Part shown: in pieces, positions 44,353 through 51,604 of the stretch
Position numbering within the stretch: position 1 is the stretch's first letter
Layout of the letters: every line of letters starts with the position of its first letter
NCBI GenBank assembly: GCA_963781805.1
Contig: CAWAHF010000004.1
Coordinates: 62,001 to 126,000, forward strand
Source of the DNA: JAFGPL01 sp963781805
Lineage (GTDB): Bacteria > Bacteroidota > Bacteroidia > Bacteroidales > UBA10428
DNA: 64,000 bases
Reading direction: 5' to 3'
Program-made: the position numbers and the translations under genes
Notes under the pieces: model-generated
What the model was told of the DNA's origin: nothing
The model's database searches: none
The model's input: the letters and a program-made list of their open reading frames with translations, nothing else

Positions 44353-44574
44353 TTACCATTTTCTCCTGCCGGCCAACAAACCAAGCACGAAACCAATGCC
44401 CAGACTTATAATAATTTGAACCCAATTCAAATGAGCCATTCCCATTGACCTGTTTCCATGCATCATTCCTTGTGTCCAATGTACCCCGCCTAATAGCAAA
44501 AAAGCTATTATAATTACTGCAATAGCAACAATATAGAGAGTTGTTTTGTTTGTTTTGATTCTACGTGCACTCAT
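44353..44574 (-). CDS. Small two-pass membrane protein
   Basis: This 73-residue protein has two hydrophobic helices (about residues 12-29 and 49-67) joined by a Met/His-rich loop (GVHWTQGMMHGNRSMGMAH), with a basic ending RRKW. The Met/His loop could bind metal such as copper, but this is only suggested by composition. I do not recognise a family. It lies in the stress region, between the CheB gene and the YunG-like gene. Confidence 0.6.
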   Translation of the reverse strand: MSARRIKTNKTTLYIVAIAVIIIAFLLLGGVHWTQGMMHGNRSMGMAHLNWVQIIISLGIGFVLGLLAGRRKW

Positions 44575-44657
44575 AATCTTTTTCTTTTCAGTTTAAACTC
44601 ATCAGAACGATTTTTATTCACTTTATTAATGTTCATGATTTTAATATATAATAACTT

Positions 44658-45047
44658 TTAGGCCTTTGCAACAGACCTATATTTCTCTGAACCGACAATT
44701 TCTTCGAATGTCTTTACAAACCTTCTTAAAAAGGTCAGATAATCCTCCTTCTCAAAATAATTCTTTGTTTCAACAGGAGATGAAGGAATATCTTCGAAGG
44801 GATGGTTAATCCAGACTTTATTGTTTGATGTCCCGGTAAAATCAATGCGTTCACCATTAATGCGGTTATAAAAGTGCCATCCTTTTTTCTTATGTGTCTT
44901 TAAAATTTCACCTCCAAAAATGTCTTGTATCATCAGTGAGATTATAGTATCCTCACCATCTGTAGGGTAATAAAATGTCCAACCCGGATTATAATCCATG
45001 GCCCAACAACGTTTCAGTGCCTCCTGCACAATCATTTTATTAAACAT
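44658..45047 (-). CDS. YunG-like protein
   Basis: This 129-residue protein has the pattern of the YunG family: W-rich start (CWAMDYNPGWTFYYP), VQDI-type helix (ISLMIQDIFGGEILKTH) and HFYNRINGERIDFTGTSN. The molecular function of the family is unknown. It is cytoplasmic, single-domain and preceded by a phased-box promoter about 95 bp upstream, so it belongs to the shared regulon. Confidence 0.65.
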   Translation of the reverse strand: MFNKMIVQEALKRCWAMDYNPGWTFYYPTDGEDTIISLMIQDIFGGEILKTHKKKGWHFYNRINGERIDFTGTSNNKVWINHPFEDIPSSPVETKNYFEKEDYLTFLRRFVKTFEEIVGSEKYRSVAKA

Positions 45048-45140
45048 TTTTTATTATTTTAAAAATTAGCCGATTCATAGAAGTACATTGAATTATTTCA
45101 TTGTTAATCATTTTTGGTTTTTGTATGAAACTTAATATAC

Positions 45141-45207
45141 TAAAGTTGAAAATTTTTAATTCAGCATATGTTACAAAACTTTTGAAAAAAATTACATTAT
45201 TCACACT
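45141..45207 (-). promoter_or_regulatory. Phased-box promoter of the YunG-like gene
   Basis: On the minus strand, box 1 is GTGTGAATAATGTAA (45192-45206) and box 2 is TTGTAAC (45170-45176), 21 bp apart. The -7 position (45148) reads CAACTTTA, the weakest -7 of the set. Confidence 0.65.
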
Positions 45208-45280
45208 TTTTGAGTAAAGTAATTGGTTGTTTGAATCTATATCTCTTTTTATATCATCATACATATATCCATAAAATAAA

Positions 45281-45342
45281 CGACTTAGAAAATCAATTCT
45301 TTCAGGTTCAATAACTTACCTGAAATGAGATTTTCTAAGTCG
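45281..45342. repeat. Inverted repeat downstream of kinase A
   Basis: The arms CGACTTAGAAAATC (45281-45294) and GATTTTCTAAGTCG (45329-45342) enclose a smaller nested stem (TTTCAGGT / ACCTGAAA). The same element occurs at 49039-49098 in the same place relative to kinase B, so it belongs to the duplicated unit. It may end the kinase transcript, although no T run follows. Confidence 0.7.
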
Positions 45343-45421
45343 ACCTGCTTCCCGCAAGCAAGAATATTTCCACTGCGCTGTGATGCCTGAGATTGGATTA
45401 CTCCTGATGCATCAATCCTGT

Positions 45422-46318
45422 TTATATATAATGCGGTAATGTAAATTTAACTGTACTTCCTTTGCCTGGCTCGCTTTCCATCAGGATATTTCCGTTGTGT
45501 GCTTCTATAAATTCTTTGCATAGCAATAAGCCAAGTCCGGCGCCTTGTTCATTATTAGTGCCTGAAGAAAAAATCCTGTCTTTTTTAAGGAGTCTTTTCT
45601 GTATTTCTGTAGAGATTCCAATGCCATTATCTTTTACTGTTATTTCAACAAATGGAGTAATTTCTAATGCACTAAGGCATATTTCGCCTCCCGAATAGGT
45701 AAATTTAATGGCATTGCCAATTAAATTTCTTAGTATTGTCTTAACCATTTGAAGGTCTGCTGCAACATTCAAATCAGGAGGAATGGTATGATTCAGCGTT
45801 AGTTGTTTTTGTTTGACCAGAGAATTAAAATTTTCGATTACGTCTTGTAACAATTCGCCTAAATTAATTTTAACCGGATTGAAATTTTTGTCTGCATTTT
45901 GTGAGACAGCCCAATCTAAAAGGCTTTCAAGGAGGTTTAGTGTTCTGGTAGCCGAATTTTCAGCAAGATCGAGATAATCTTCAATATCATCTATTTTATA
46001 GTGCTTCAATTTTTCCCTTAATAATTCCAATGCTCCCAAAATAGAGCTGAAAGGACCTCTTAAATCGTGTGCTATTATAGAAATGAATTTAACATTTGTT
46101 GAAACAACCTCACTAAGCTTTTTTGTATGTTGTTCGATGATTTTAACCATATGGAAATTGAGTAATTCCATCTCTTTTAATCGACGCAACGAATGGTTCT
46201 CAGTTAGCTTGTCCGTGTCGACATGAATAGAAGAGTGCTCCGGTAATTTTGAACTTCCGTTTTTACCTCTTTTGAGCTTATTTGAAAACTGAGGTTTCTT
46301 AATATTTGTAGTATTCAT
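45422..46318 (-). CDS. Soluble sensor-less histidine kinase (unit A)
   Basis: This 298-residue kinase has no membrane segment. A basic N-terminus (about 1-40) and a short coiled coil lead into HisKA, with the phospho-accepting His84 in SIIAHDLRGPFS. The HATPase domain shows N-box NLIGNAIKFTY, G1 DNGIGIS, F-box-like region and G2 GAGLGLLLCKEF. No sensor domain or adjacent response regulator is present, so its signal may come through a bound partner. It lies 20 bp after an AraC-type gene, as does its frameshifted twin in unit B. Confidence 0.92.
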   Translation of the reverse strand: MNTTNIKKPQFSNKLKRGKNGSSKLPEHSSIHVDTDKLTENHSLRRLKEMELLNFHMVKIIEQHTKKLSEVVSTNVKFISIIAHDLRGPFSSILGALELLREKLKHYKIDDIEDYLDLAENSATRTLNLLESLLDWAVSQNADKNFNPVKINLGELLQDVIENFNSLVKQKQLTLNHTIPPDLNVAADLQMVKTILRNLIGNAIKFTYSGGEICLSALEITPFVEITVKDNGIGISTEIQKRLLKKDRIFSSGTNNEQGAGLGLLLCKEFIEAHNGNILMESEPGKGSTVKFTLPHYI

Positions 46319-46338
46319 ATGAATAGATTAGGTTCAAA

Positions 46339-46899
46339 TCAATTTATCACCAAATTGTTATTTCTGGAGAGCCTGAGTTGCCTGAAATGTGAAGGCGTCA
46401 GACCTGTAATTTTTTTAAACTGCCTGGATAGTTGCGTTACATTGCTGTAATTCATTTTATGTGCAATTTCAGCCAGGTTGAGATCATTATACACTAACAA
46501 TTCTTTTACCCGTTCAATTTTCTTTTTAATGACATATTTATCAATGGTGATGCCTTTTATTTCTGCAAACAGTGTGTTCAGGGAAATGAAGTTATCGTTA
46601 ACGTTCAGACTAATATAATCAGCATAGCTTGTTTTCAAATCTTCATCTGAATTACTCTCCAAATCGATAACAGCCTTTTTTAATCTTTCGATAAGTGATA
46701 TATTTATTTCGTCAATAAGTTCAAAACCGGATTGATGCAATGCATCAAATAACTGTGTACGTTGAATGGGTGATATTTTATTTTTTATAATAACTTCTCC
46801 CAACTCCATTGAGCTAAAAGGAACATCTAACTTGCTCAGTTCTCCTTTTACAATTGTTTTACAACGTTCACATACCATATTTTTAATATAGAGTTTCAT
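46339..46899 (-). CDS. Small AraC-type regulator, CxxC type (unit A)
   Basis: This 186-residue protein starts MKLYIKNMVCERCKTIV (CxxC at residues 10 and 13). It ends with the AraC HTH pair (LNLAEIAHKMNYSNVTQLSRQ ... GLTPSHFRQL). It is closely similar throughout to the protein at 50292. The middle (residues 40-110) is helical with the conserved SLNVNDNFISLNTLFAEI. A phased-box promoter lies 260 bp upstream, and a separate -7-like TACCTTTA lies at 46950-46957. It precedes the kinase gene in one transcription unit. Confidence 0.9.
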   Translation of the reverse strand: MKLYIKNMVCERCKTIVKGELSKLDVPFSSMELGEVIIKNKISPIQRTQLFDALHQSGFELIDEINISLIERLKKAVIDLESNSDEDLKTSYADYISLNVNDNFISLNTLFAEIKGITIDKYVIKKKIERVKELLVYNDLNLAEIAHKMNYSNVTQLSRQFKKITGLTPSHFRQLRLSRNNNLVIN

Positions 46900-47161
46900 G
46901 ATTTTTATTTTTAATATCTTACAAAAGAACCTAACCGATTTAATTACGTTAAAGGTATAGTCCGGTTAAAATATTCAATTTATTTCCGGCAAAGTTTTAT
47001 CTGTTTTACTGCTTATTTGCCGAAACTTTACAGGTATTTCTTCCTACATGCCATTATTACACCTTTGATCCATTTCAGTTACAGCTTTATTCTAACTTAA
47101 AGCTCATTACAGGGTTATTCAATATTACGCATACCCTGTTGCTCACATTTTCAATATCGGG
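46900..47161. other. Leader region with possible second promoter
   Basis: This stretch replaces the methyltransferase-like gene that occupies the same place in unit B (50901-51470). On the minus strand TACCTTTA at 46950-46957 could serve as a -7 for the AraC gene without phased boxes. No reading frame related to the unit B gene was seen. Confidence 0.45.
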
Positions 47162-47228
47162 TAAATTTAGGCTTTAAATTTCGCAGAACTGTTACATAAT
47201 TCATCATCAAATTTATATGATTCACACA
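47162..47228 (-). promoter_or_regulatory. Phased-box promoter between the AraC genes of unit A
   Basis: On the minus strand, box 1 is TGTGTGAATCATATAA (47213-47228) and box 2 is GAATTATGTAAC (ATGTAA at 47192-47197), 21 bp apart. TAAATTTA starts at 47169, 28 bp after box 2. Box 1 begins two bases after the stop of the upstream AraC gene. Confidence 0.8.
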
Positions 47229-47230
47229 TT

Positions 47231-47782
47231 TTATAACTTATGTAACTTGTTATTTCTTAGTTGCATAAAATGAGAGGGAGTTAATCCTGTGACTTTTTTA
47301 AACTGGTTGGATAAATGGTCTACACTGCTATAGTGCAGTTTATAAGCAATATTGCTTAGGTTGAGCTCACCATAAACGAGCAATTCTTTAACACGTTCAA
47401 TTTTTTGTGCAATAATATATTTTTCAATGGTAATACCTTGTAAAGCTGAGAAAAGATTACTCAGATATGTATAATCATAATTAACCTTCCTTCGGATGTA
47501 ATCTGAAAGGTTTGGTTTCGTGATGTCTTCAGGGAGATCAATCAATTCGTTAATGGCATCTTTAATTTTTTCAATAAGCCGGTTTTCCTTGTTGTATATT
47601 AATTCAAGCCCGCTATCTTTCAAAGCCATATCAAGCATATTGAGATACTCCTGTGAAATACTGCCTTTTAATTCCACCTGGCCCAATTCTATCTTATTGT
47701 GTTGAAGCCCCAGCCTATACAATTCGTTTCTGACGATTGTTTTACAACGAGTGCTATGCATATTTCTGATATAGAGTATCAT
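47231..47782 (-). CDS. Small AraC-type regulator, SxxC type (unit A)
   Basis: This 183-residue paralogue starts MILYIRNMHSTRCKTIV: the first Cys of the CxxC segment has become Ser-containing HSTRC, so only one Cys remains. The HTH part (LNLSNIAYKLHYSSVDHLSNQ ... GLTPSHFMQL) is intact. It is closest to the protein at 51605. The gene follows a broken csbD-like remnant and the ECF sigma gene. Loss of a Cys in both SxxC copies suggests a changed or lost sensing function. It is likely autoregulated through the phased-box promoter at 47980. Confidence 0.9.
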   Translation of the reverse strand: MILYIRNMHSTRCKTIVRNELYRLGLQHNKIELGQVELKGSISQEYLNMLDMALKDSGLELIYNKENRLIEKIKDAINELIDLPEDITKPNLSDYIRRKVNYDYTYLSNLFSALQGITIEKYIIAQKIERVKELLVYGELNLSNIAYKLHYSSVDHLSNQFKKVTGLTPSHFMQLRNNKLHKL

Positions 47783-47849
47783 ATAAATCAGTAATTTTCA
47801 ATTATTTAATAAATGAAAAGAAAATAGAAATTATGCTATTGCAGGCGAT

Positions 47850-47929
47850 TTAAAGTTCTACCGGAATGGAACGAAGTTCATCTTTTGTTTTCCCGAACTC
47901 ATCTCCAAGTATTTCCAGTATCCTGACAT
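47850..47929 (-). pseudogene. CsbD-like gene remnant with internal deletion (unit A)
   Basis: The first codons (MSGYW) and the last ones (DEFGKTKDELRSIPVEL) match the intact 56-residue gene at 52224-52394, but 91 bp in between are missing. Because 91 is not a multiple of three, the frame is broken: the translated product would be MSGYWKYLEMSSGKQKMNFV followed by a few unrelated residues. The phased-box promoter upstream is intact. Confidence 0.8.
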
Positions 47930-47979
47930 AAAAGAATTTCTTAAGATCTATTTCTGATAGGGAAACAGTTAGGGTATTG

Positions 47980-48046
47980 TAAAGATAATTACTGAAACGT
48001 GTTTAATTGTTACATAATTCTTTTAAAAAATTACATAATTCACACA
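47980..48046 (-). promoter_or_regulatory. Phased-box promoter of the csbD remnant and AraC gene
   Basis: On the minus strand, box 1 is TGTGTGAATTATGTAA (48031-48046) and box 2 is GAATTATGTAAC (ATGTAA at 48010-48015), 21 bp apart. TATCTTTA starts at 47987, 28 bp after box 2. Confidence 0.85.
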
Positions 48047-48114
48047 TTTAAATTGTAATCGAAATTCGATAAAAAAGGATGGATGGAAATATAAGTGTAG
48101 TTTTCTTATAAACC

Positions 48115-48318
48115 TAATTAACATGAGTTCGATATAAATAAAATGTTCATAGATTTGATTTTCAATAGCCCCAGGTTTTAACCTGGGGTCTATAATGTAT
48201 TAATAAATTTTGCAAATTTCATTCGGTAGGATCTATTCATATTCCCCTACCTGAAGGTAGGGGCTATTGAAAATTAAATATTTAAAATAAATATCTTATA
48301 TCGAACTCACGTTAATTA
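48115..48318. mobile_element. Nested inverted-repeat element (MITE/REP-like)
   Basis: The 23-bp outer arms TAATTAACATGAGTTCGATA-TAA (48115-48137) and their complement at 48296-48318 differ at one base. Inside are two further palindromes, CCCCAGGTTTTAACCTGGGG (48169-48188) and CCCCTACCTGAAGGTAGGGG (48244-48263), placed symmetrically next to AATAGCC / GGCTATT. The element has no coding frame and lies just upstream of the phased-box promoter of unit A, after the sigma gene. Unit B has no counterpart here, so it inserted after the duplication. Confidence 0.7.
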
Positions 48319-48358
48319 ACCATTTTGGTGAGGTTGTGCTCGTTTTTCCTTATTGGTT

Positions 48359-48865
48359 TTACCCGATAAGTTGTTTAATTATTTTTTTCCGGGTGAAGAA
48401 TATTCTGCTTTTTACGGTTCCAATTTTCAATTCAAGCATATCGGCGATCTCTTTATATTTAAAACCTTCATGATGCATTTTGAAGGGAATTTTGAAATTC
48501 TCATTTAGTGTTTCAATAATATCTTCAATTTCTTTTGATATATACCTGGATTCGGGATTATCAGAACCTGGGGAAAGCACGTTTTTCAGGTAAAATCCTT
48601 CATTTATTGGGTCACAAAACGTATGATGATTTTTTGATTGTCGATACGTATTAATAAACGTATTTTTCATAATGGTAAACATCCAACCTTTAAAATTGGT
48701 CTCATATATATATTTTTCGTAACATTTTAATGCTTTCAGAAAAGTCTCCTGTACCAGGTCTTTGGCATCTTCTTTATCAGCGGTTAAACTGAAAGCATAC
48801 TTCGATAGATTTTCCTGTAAGTTAACCAATTTGTAATGAAATTCTGCTGCTGTCATAATATTCAT
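48359..48865 (-). CDS. ECF RNA polymerase sigma factor (unit A)
   Basis: This 168-residue sigma-70 family protein of ECF type has region 2 with DAKDLVQETFLKALKCYEKY and NFKGWMFTIMKNTFINTYR, and region 4 with FKYKEIADMLELKIGTVKSRIFFTRKK. There is no anti-sigma gene next to it. It is the first gene of unit A and carries a phased-box promoter with a near-canonical -7, so an activator plus the housekeeping polymerase probably transcribes it. The region-4 helix suggests that it reads promoters of its own, which cannot be identified here. Confidence 0.92.
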   Translation of the reverse strand: MNIMTAAEFHYKLVNLQENLSKYAFSLTADKEDAKDLVQETFLKALKCYEKYIYETNFKGWMFTIMKNTFINTYRQSKNHHTFCDPINEGFYLKNVLSPGSDNPESRYISKEIEDIIETLNENFKIPFKMHHEGFKYKEIADMLELKIGTVKSRIFFTRKKIIKQLIG

Positions 48866-48898
48866 ATGTATTAGTGCGTTCTATGAGTTCATGTCATA

Positions 48899-48964
48899 CA
48901 AATTTGTTTAACTTTAAGGTAATATGTTTTATACAATTTTGAAAAAAAGTTACATGATTCACAC
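48899..48964 (-). promoter_or_regulatory. Phased-box promoter of ECF sigma A
   Basis: On the minus strand, box 1 is GTGTGAATCATGTAAC (48949-48964) and box 2 is GTATAA (48929-48934), 21 bp apart. CAAATTTG starts at 48906, 28 bp after box 2. The sigma B promoter at 53327 has the same box 2 and -7. Confidence 0.75.
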
Positions 48965-49038
48965 TTTCTCAAAAATCCCTTTGGGTAATTGATCCTTTAT
49001 CCGTGCATAAACACCTGTAAATATTTCCATAACATTAA

Positions 49039-49098
49039 CGACTTAGAAAATCTTTCCAATCAAGTGCCCTATTCACCTGAAGGTCGATTTTCTAAGTC
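49039..49098. repeat. Inverted repeat downstream of kinase B
   Basis: The arms CGACTTAGAAAATC (49039-49052) and GATTTTCTAAGTC (49086-49098) equal those at 45281-45342. The loop differs, but a partial nested stem is kept. It marks the boundary of the duplicated unit. Confidence 0.7.
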
Positions 49099-49220
49099 AG
49101 CCTGTATAAAAAACAAACAGGAATATATACACCTCGCTAACATGCAATTACTTTCATTTCAATTTTGTAAAAATCCTAATTACCTATTAGGTGAGAATTC
49201 AATGAGCGAACTACTTATTT

Positions 49221-49261
49221 TCCTGCCTGTCGGTTAAACTGATATTGCCAGTCAGGCAGGA
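49221..49261. repeat. Short REP-like palindrome
   Basis: TCCTGCCTG ... CAGGCAGGA forms a 9-bp stem around an AT-rich loop. A related GCCAGCCAGGCAGGA occurs near 54953-54970. The rest of 49099-49370 shows no gene. Confidence 0.55.
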
Positions 49262-49370
49262 GTTGGGTTAACTCCGGATTTAGTTCTTGTTTCAATCCCG
49301 ATAATCAGGATTGGTTATTTGCTCTTTATCGATTACCCATAATACTTTGTGTTATTTGGGATTAATCAAT

Positions 49371-50271
49371 TTATATATAATGAGGCAATGTAAATTTAAA
49401 TTCGCTTCCTATGCCTGGTTGACTTTTCACCCATATAATTCCGTTGTGTATTTCTACAAATTCTTTACAAAGTAATAAACCAAGTCCGGTACCTTGTTCA
49501 TTATTCGTTCCTGAACTCGAATAAATCTTGTCCGCTCTAAAGAGTCTTATCTGGGCTTCGGGAGAAATTCCAATACCATTGTCACTTATTGTTATTTCAA
49601 TAAATGGACTGATTTCTAATGCGCTTATTCTTATTTCACCTCCTGAATATGTATATTTAATTGCATTACCAATTAAATTTCTTAGTATTGTATTAACCAT
49701 TTGAATGTCCGCTGAAGCATACAAATCATCCGGAATGGAATGTTTAAGAGATATTTGTTTTCTATTGACAGAATCATCGAAAATTATCGATTTGGTCATT
49801 TAACAATTTGCATAAATTAATTTTAACCGGATTGAAATTTTTATCCGTATTTTGTGAAACAGCCCATTCTAAAAGGCTTTCAAGCAGGCTTAGCGTCCTG
49901 GTTGCCGAATTAGAAGCAAGGTCAAGATAATCTTCAATATCGTTTATCTTTGAATGGTACAATTTTTCCTTTAATAAGTCCAAAGCGCCTAAAATAGAAT
50001 GGAAAGGACCTCTTAAATCGTGTGCTATAATAGAAATTAGTTTAACATTTTTTTCAACAACTTCGGATAATTTATTTGTTTGTTGTTCGATAACTTTAAC
50101 CAAATGGAAGTTGAGTTTTTCCAATTCCTGTATTCGTAACTTAAAATGATTTTTCTGCAGCTTGCTGTTATCAATGTTAACGGCAGATTGAACCGGTGAT
50201 TTTGAACTTCCGTTTTTGCCTTTTTTGAGCTTATTTGAAAACTGAGGCTTCTTAATATTTGTAGAATTCAT
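49371..50271 (-). pseudogene. Histidine kinase with frameshift (unit B)
   Basis: The region encodes the twin of the kinase at 45422, but in two frames. The first 165 residues (50271-49774) include the N-terminus, coiled coil and His in SIIAHDLRGPFHS, and end at a stop right after QIDNFR. The rest (from about 49785 to 49371) continues in the other frame with DDSVNRKQISL, then N-box NLIGNAIKYTY, DNGIGIS and GTGLGLLLCKEF. Comparison with unit A (NFNSLVKQKQLTL) places a single-base shift within AATTTTCGATGAT. An internal ATG (49799) could start a separate ATPase-domain fragment. A sequencing error cannot be excluded. Confidence 0.8.
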
Positions 50272-50291
50272 TCGAATAGATTAGGTTCAAA

Positions 50292-50852
50292 TCAATTAAT
50301 CACCAACTTGTTATTTCTGGAGAGCCTGAGTTGCCTGAAATGTGAAGGCGTCAGTCCTGTAATTCTTTTAAACTGACTGGATAATTGTGCTACATTACTG
50401 TAATGCATTTTACGTGCGATATCGGCAAGGTTAAGATCATCGTATACCAACAATTCTTTAATCCGTTCAATTTTATGGTTGATAATGTATTTTTCAATGG
50501 TGATGCCTTCTATTTCTGCAAACAGCGTGTTTAGGGAAATGAAGTTATCGTTAACATTCAGACTAATGTAATCTGAAAAACTTGTTTTCAAATCTTCGTC
50601 CGAATTATGCTCCAAATCAACAATGGCTTTTTTTAATTTCTCAATAAGCGTAATTTTACGGTCGTCTATCAGTTCAAAACCAGATTGTTGTAATGCATCA
50701 AACAGATGAGAACGTTGAACAGGTGTAATTTTTTCTTTTGTAACTATTTCACCCAGTTCTACGGAAACATACTTAACGCTTAACTTGTCCAGTTTGTCCT
50801 TTACTATTGTTTTACAACGGTTACAAACCATATTTTTAATATAAAGTTTCAT
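50292..50852 (-). CDS. Small AraC-type regulator, CxxC type (unit B)
   Basis: From MKLYIKNMVCNRCKTIV the protein has 186 residues, with CxxC at residues 10-13 and the AraC HTH pair at the end (LNLADIARKMHYSNVAQLSSQ ... GLTPSHFRQL). It is the counterpart of the protein at 46339. The start at 50852 is chosen by alignment with that protein. It follows the methyltransferase-like gene and precedes the broken kinase, so kinase and regulator genes remain in one transcript with the promoter at 51536. Confidence 0.9.
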   Translation of the reverse strand: MKLYIKNMVCNRCKTIVKDKLDKLSVKYVSVELGEIVTKEKITPVQRSHLFDALQQSGFELIDDRKITLIEKLKKAIVDLEHNSDEDLKTSFSDYISLNVNDNFISLNTLFAEIEGITIEKYIINHKIERIKELLVYDDLNLADIARKMHYSNVAQLSSQFKRITGLTPSHFRQLRLSRNNKLVIN

Positions 50853-50900
50853 CTTTTTAATGTAAATAATTATCAAATACCATACAATCAATTACTTAAT

Positions 50901-51470
50901 TTATTCATAAATTTTATTGATATTTTGAGAACAGAAATATGTCATGCCATTTATTACTGTTGTGTCAACAATCCTGAAACCATGTCCATCCATAAGCTTT
51001 AAAAAACTCTTTTTTGAAATACACCTGAGTGGGTTATTATCCATACTATTCATTACGCTGGTATAAATCTTTGCAAATTGGTAAATAAAAGCATTTGAAC
51101 CGTTTTGATTATTCTTAAAGACTCCAACCAAAAAAGCTTTGGAAGGGAGGATTTGAGAAATGGAATGCAGAAAACTATCAGGATGCTGTAAAAGATTCAA
51201 CTTTTCAAGTATTATCAGAATTTTTATACCTTTTAAATCATTTAAAGTATAACAATAATGGCGTATGGAAGAAAGAACCAATAAATTCAGCTCTTCCGTA
51301 AAATTCAAATAATGCAGATAGTGAAAATAATCCTTACCACCTTCAGAATAAAGATTTTTTAGCGCAGGATTGATGTTGTATCTATCTTCTGAGAATGACT
51401 TCTCTTCGATATTTGATTTTAGTTGATCCTTATAAATATCGGTTCTTTCTAAAGTCGAAATATTTTCCAT
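50901..51470 (-). CDS. Methyltransferase-like protein of unknown function (unit B only)
   Basis: This 189-residue protein has no signal peptide. The second half resembles the C-terminal half of class-I methyltransferases (ILIILEKLNLLQHPDSFLHSISQILPS, then FLVGVFKNN, a lid-like helix, and FLKLMDGHGFRIVDTTVINGMTYF). The glycine-rich SAM-binding motif I is not recognisable, so it may be a degenerate or partner subunit. It lies 66 bp behind a phased-box promoter and is followed closely by the AraC gene. Unit A lacks it. I would not assign an activity. Confidence 0.65.
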   Translation of the reverse strand: MENISTLERTDIYKDQLKSNIEEKSFSEDRYNINPALKNLYSEGGKDYFHYLHYLNFTEELNLLVLSSIRHYCYTLNDLKGIKILIILEKLNLLQHPDSFLHSISQILPSKAFLVGVFKNNQNGSNAFIYQFAKIYTSVMNSMDNNPLRCISKKSFLKLMDGHGFRIVDTTVINGMTYFCSQNINKIYE

Positions 51471-51535
51471 ATTTTTAAGTTATATAGGCTTTATGTAAAA
51501 AAAATAATTTTGTAATTATGTGAAACACCTTCAAT

Positions 51536-51602
51536 TAAAGGTAGAGAGTTATTCATGCTGTTCCGTTACACAATTCCTTAACAGATTTATATAATTCACA
51601 CA
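51536..51602 (-). promoter_or_regulatory. Phased-box promoter of the methyltransferase-like gene
   Basis: On the minus strand, box 1 is TGTGTGAATTATATAA (51587-51602) and box 2 is GGAATTGTGTAAC (GTGTAA at 51566-51571), 21 bp apart. TACCTTTA starts at 51543, 28 bp after box 2. Box 1 begins two bases after the stop of the upstream AraC gene, as in unit A. Confidence 0.85.
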
Positions 51603-51604
51603 TT

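Noticed and set aside
45040..45264. A 74-residue minus-strand frame upstream of the YunG-like gene
   Set aside because: It covers the phased boxes and the expected promoter, and its composition is that of AT-rich intergenic DNA.
45281..45342. The kinase-associated inverted repeat as a Rho-independent terminator
   Set aside because: The stem is AT-rich and no T run follows on the minus strand, so I list it only as a repeat.
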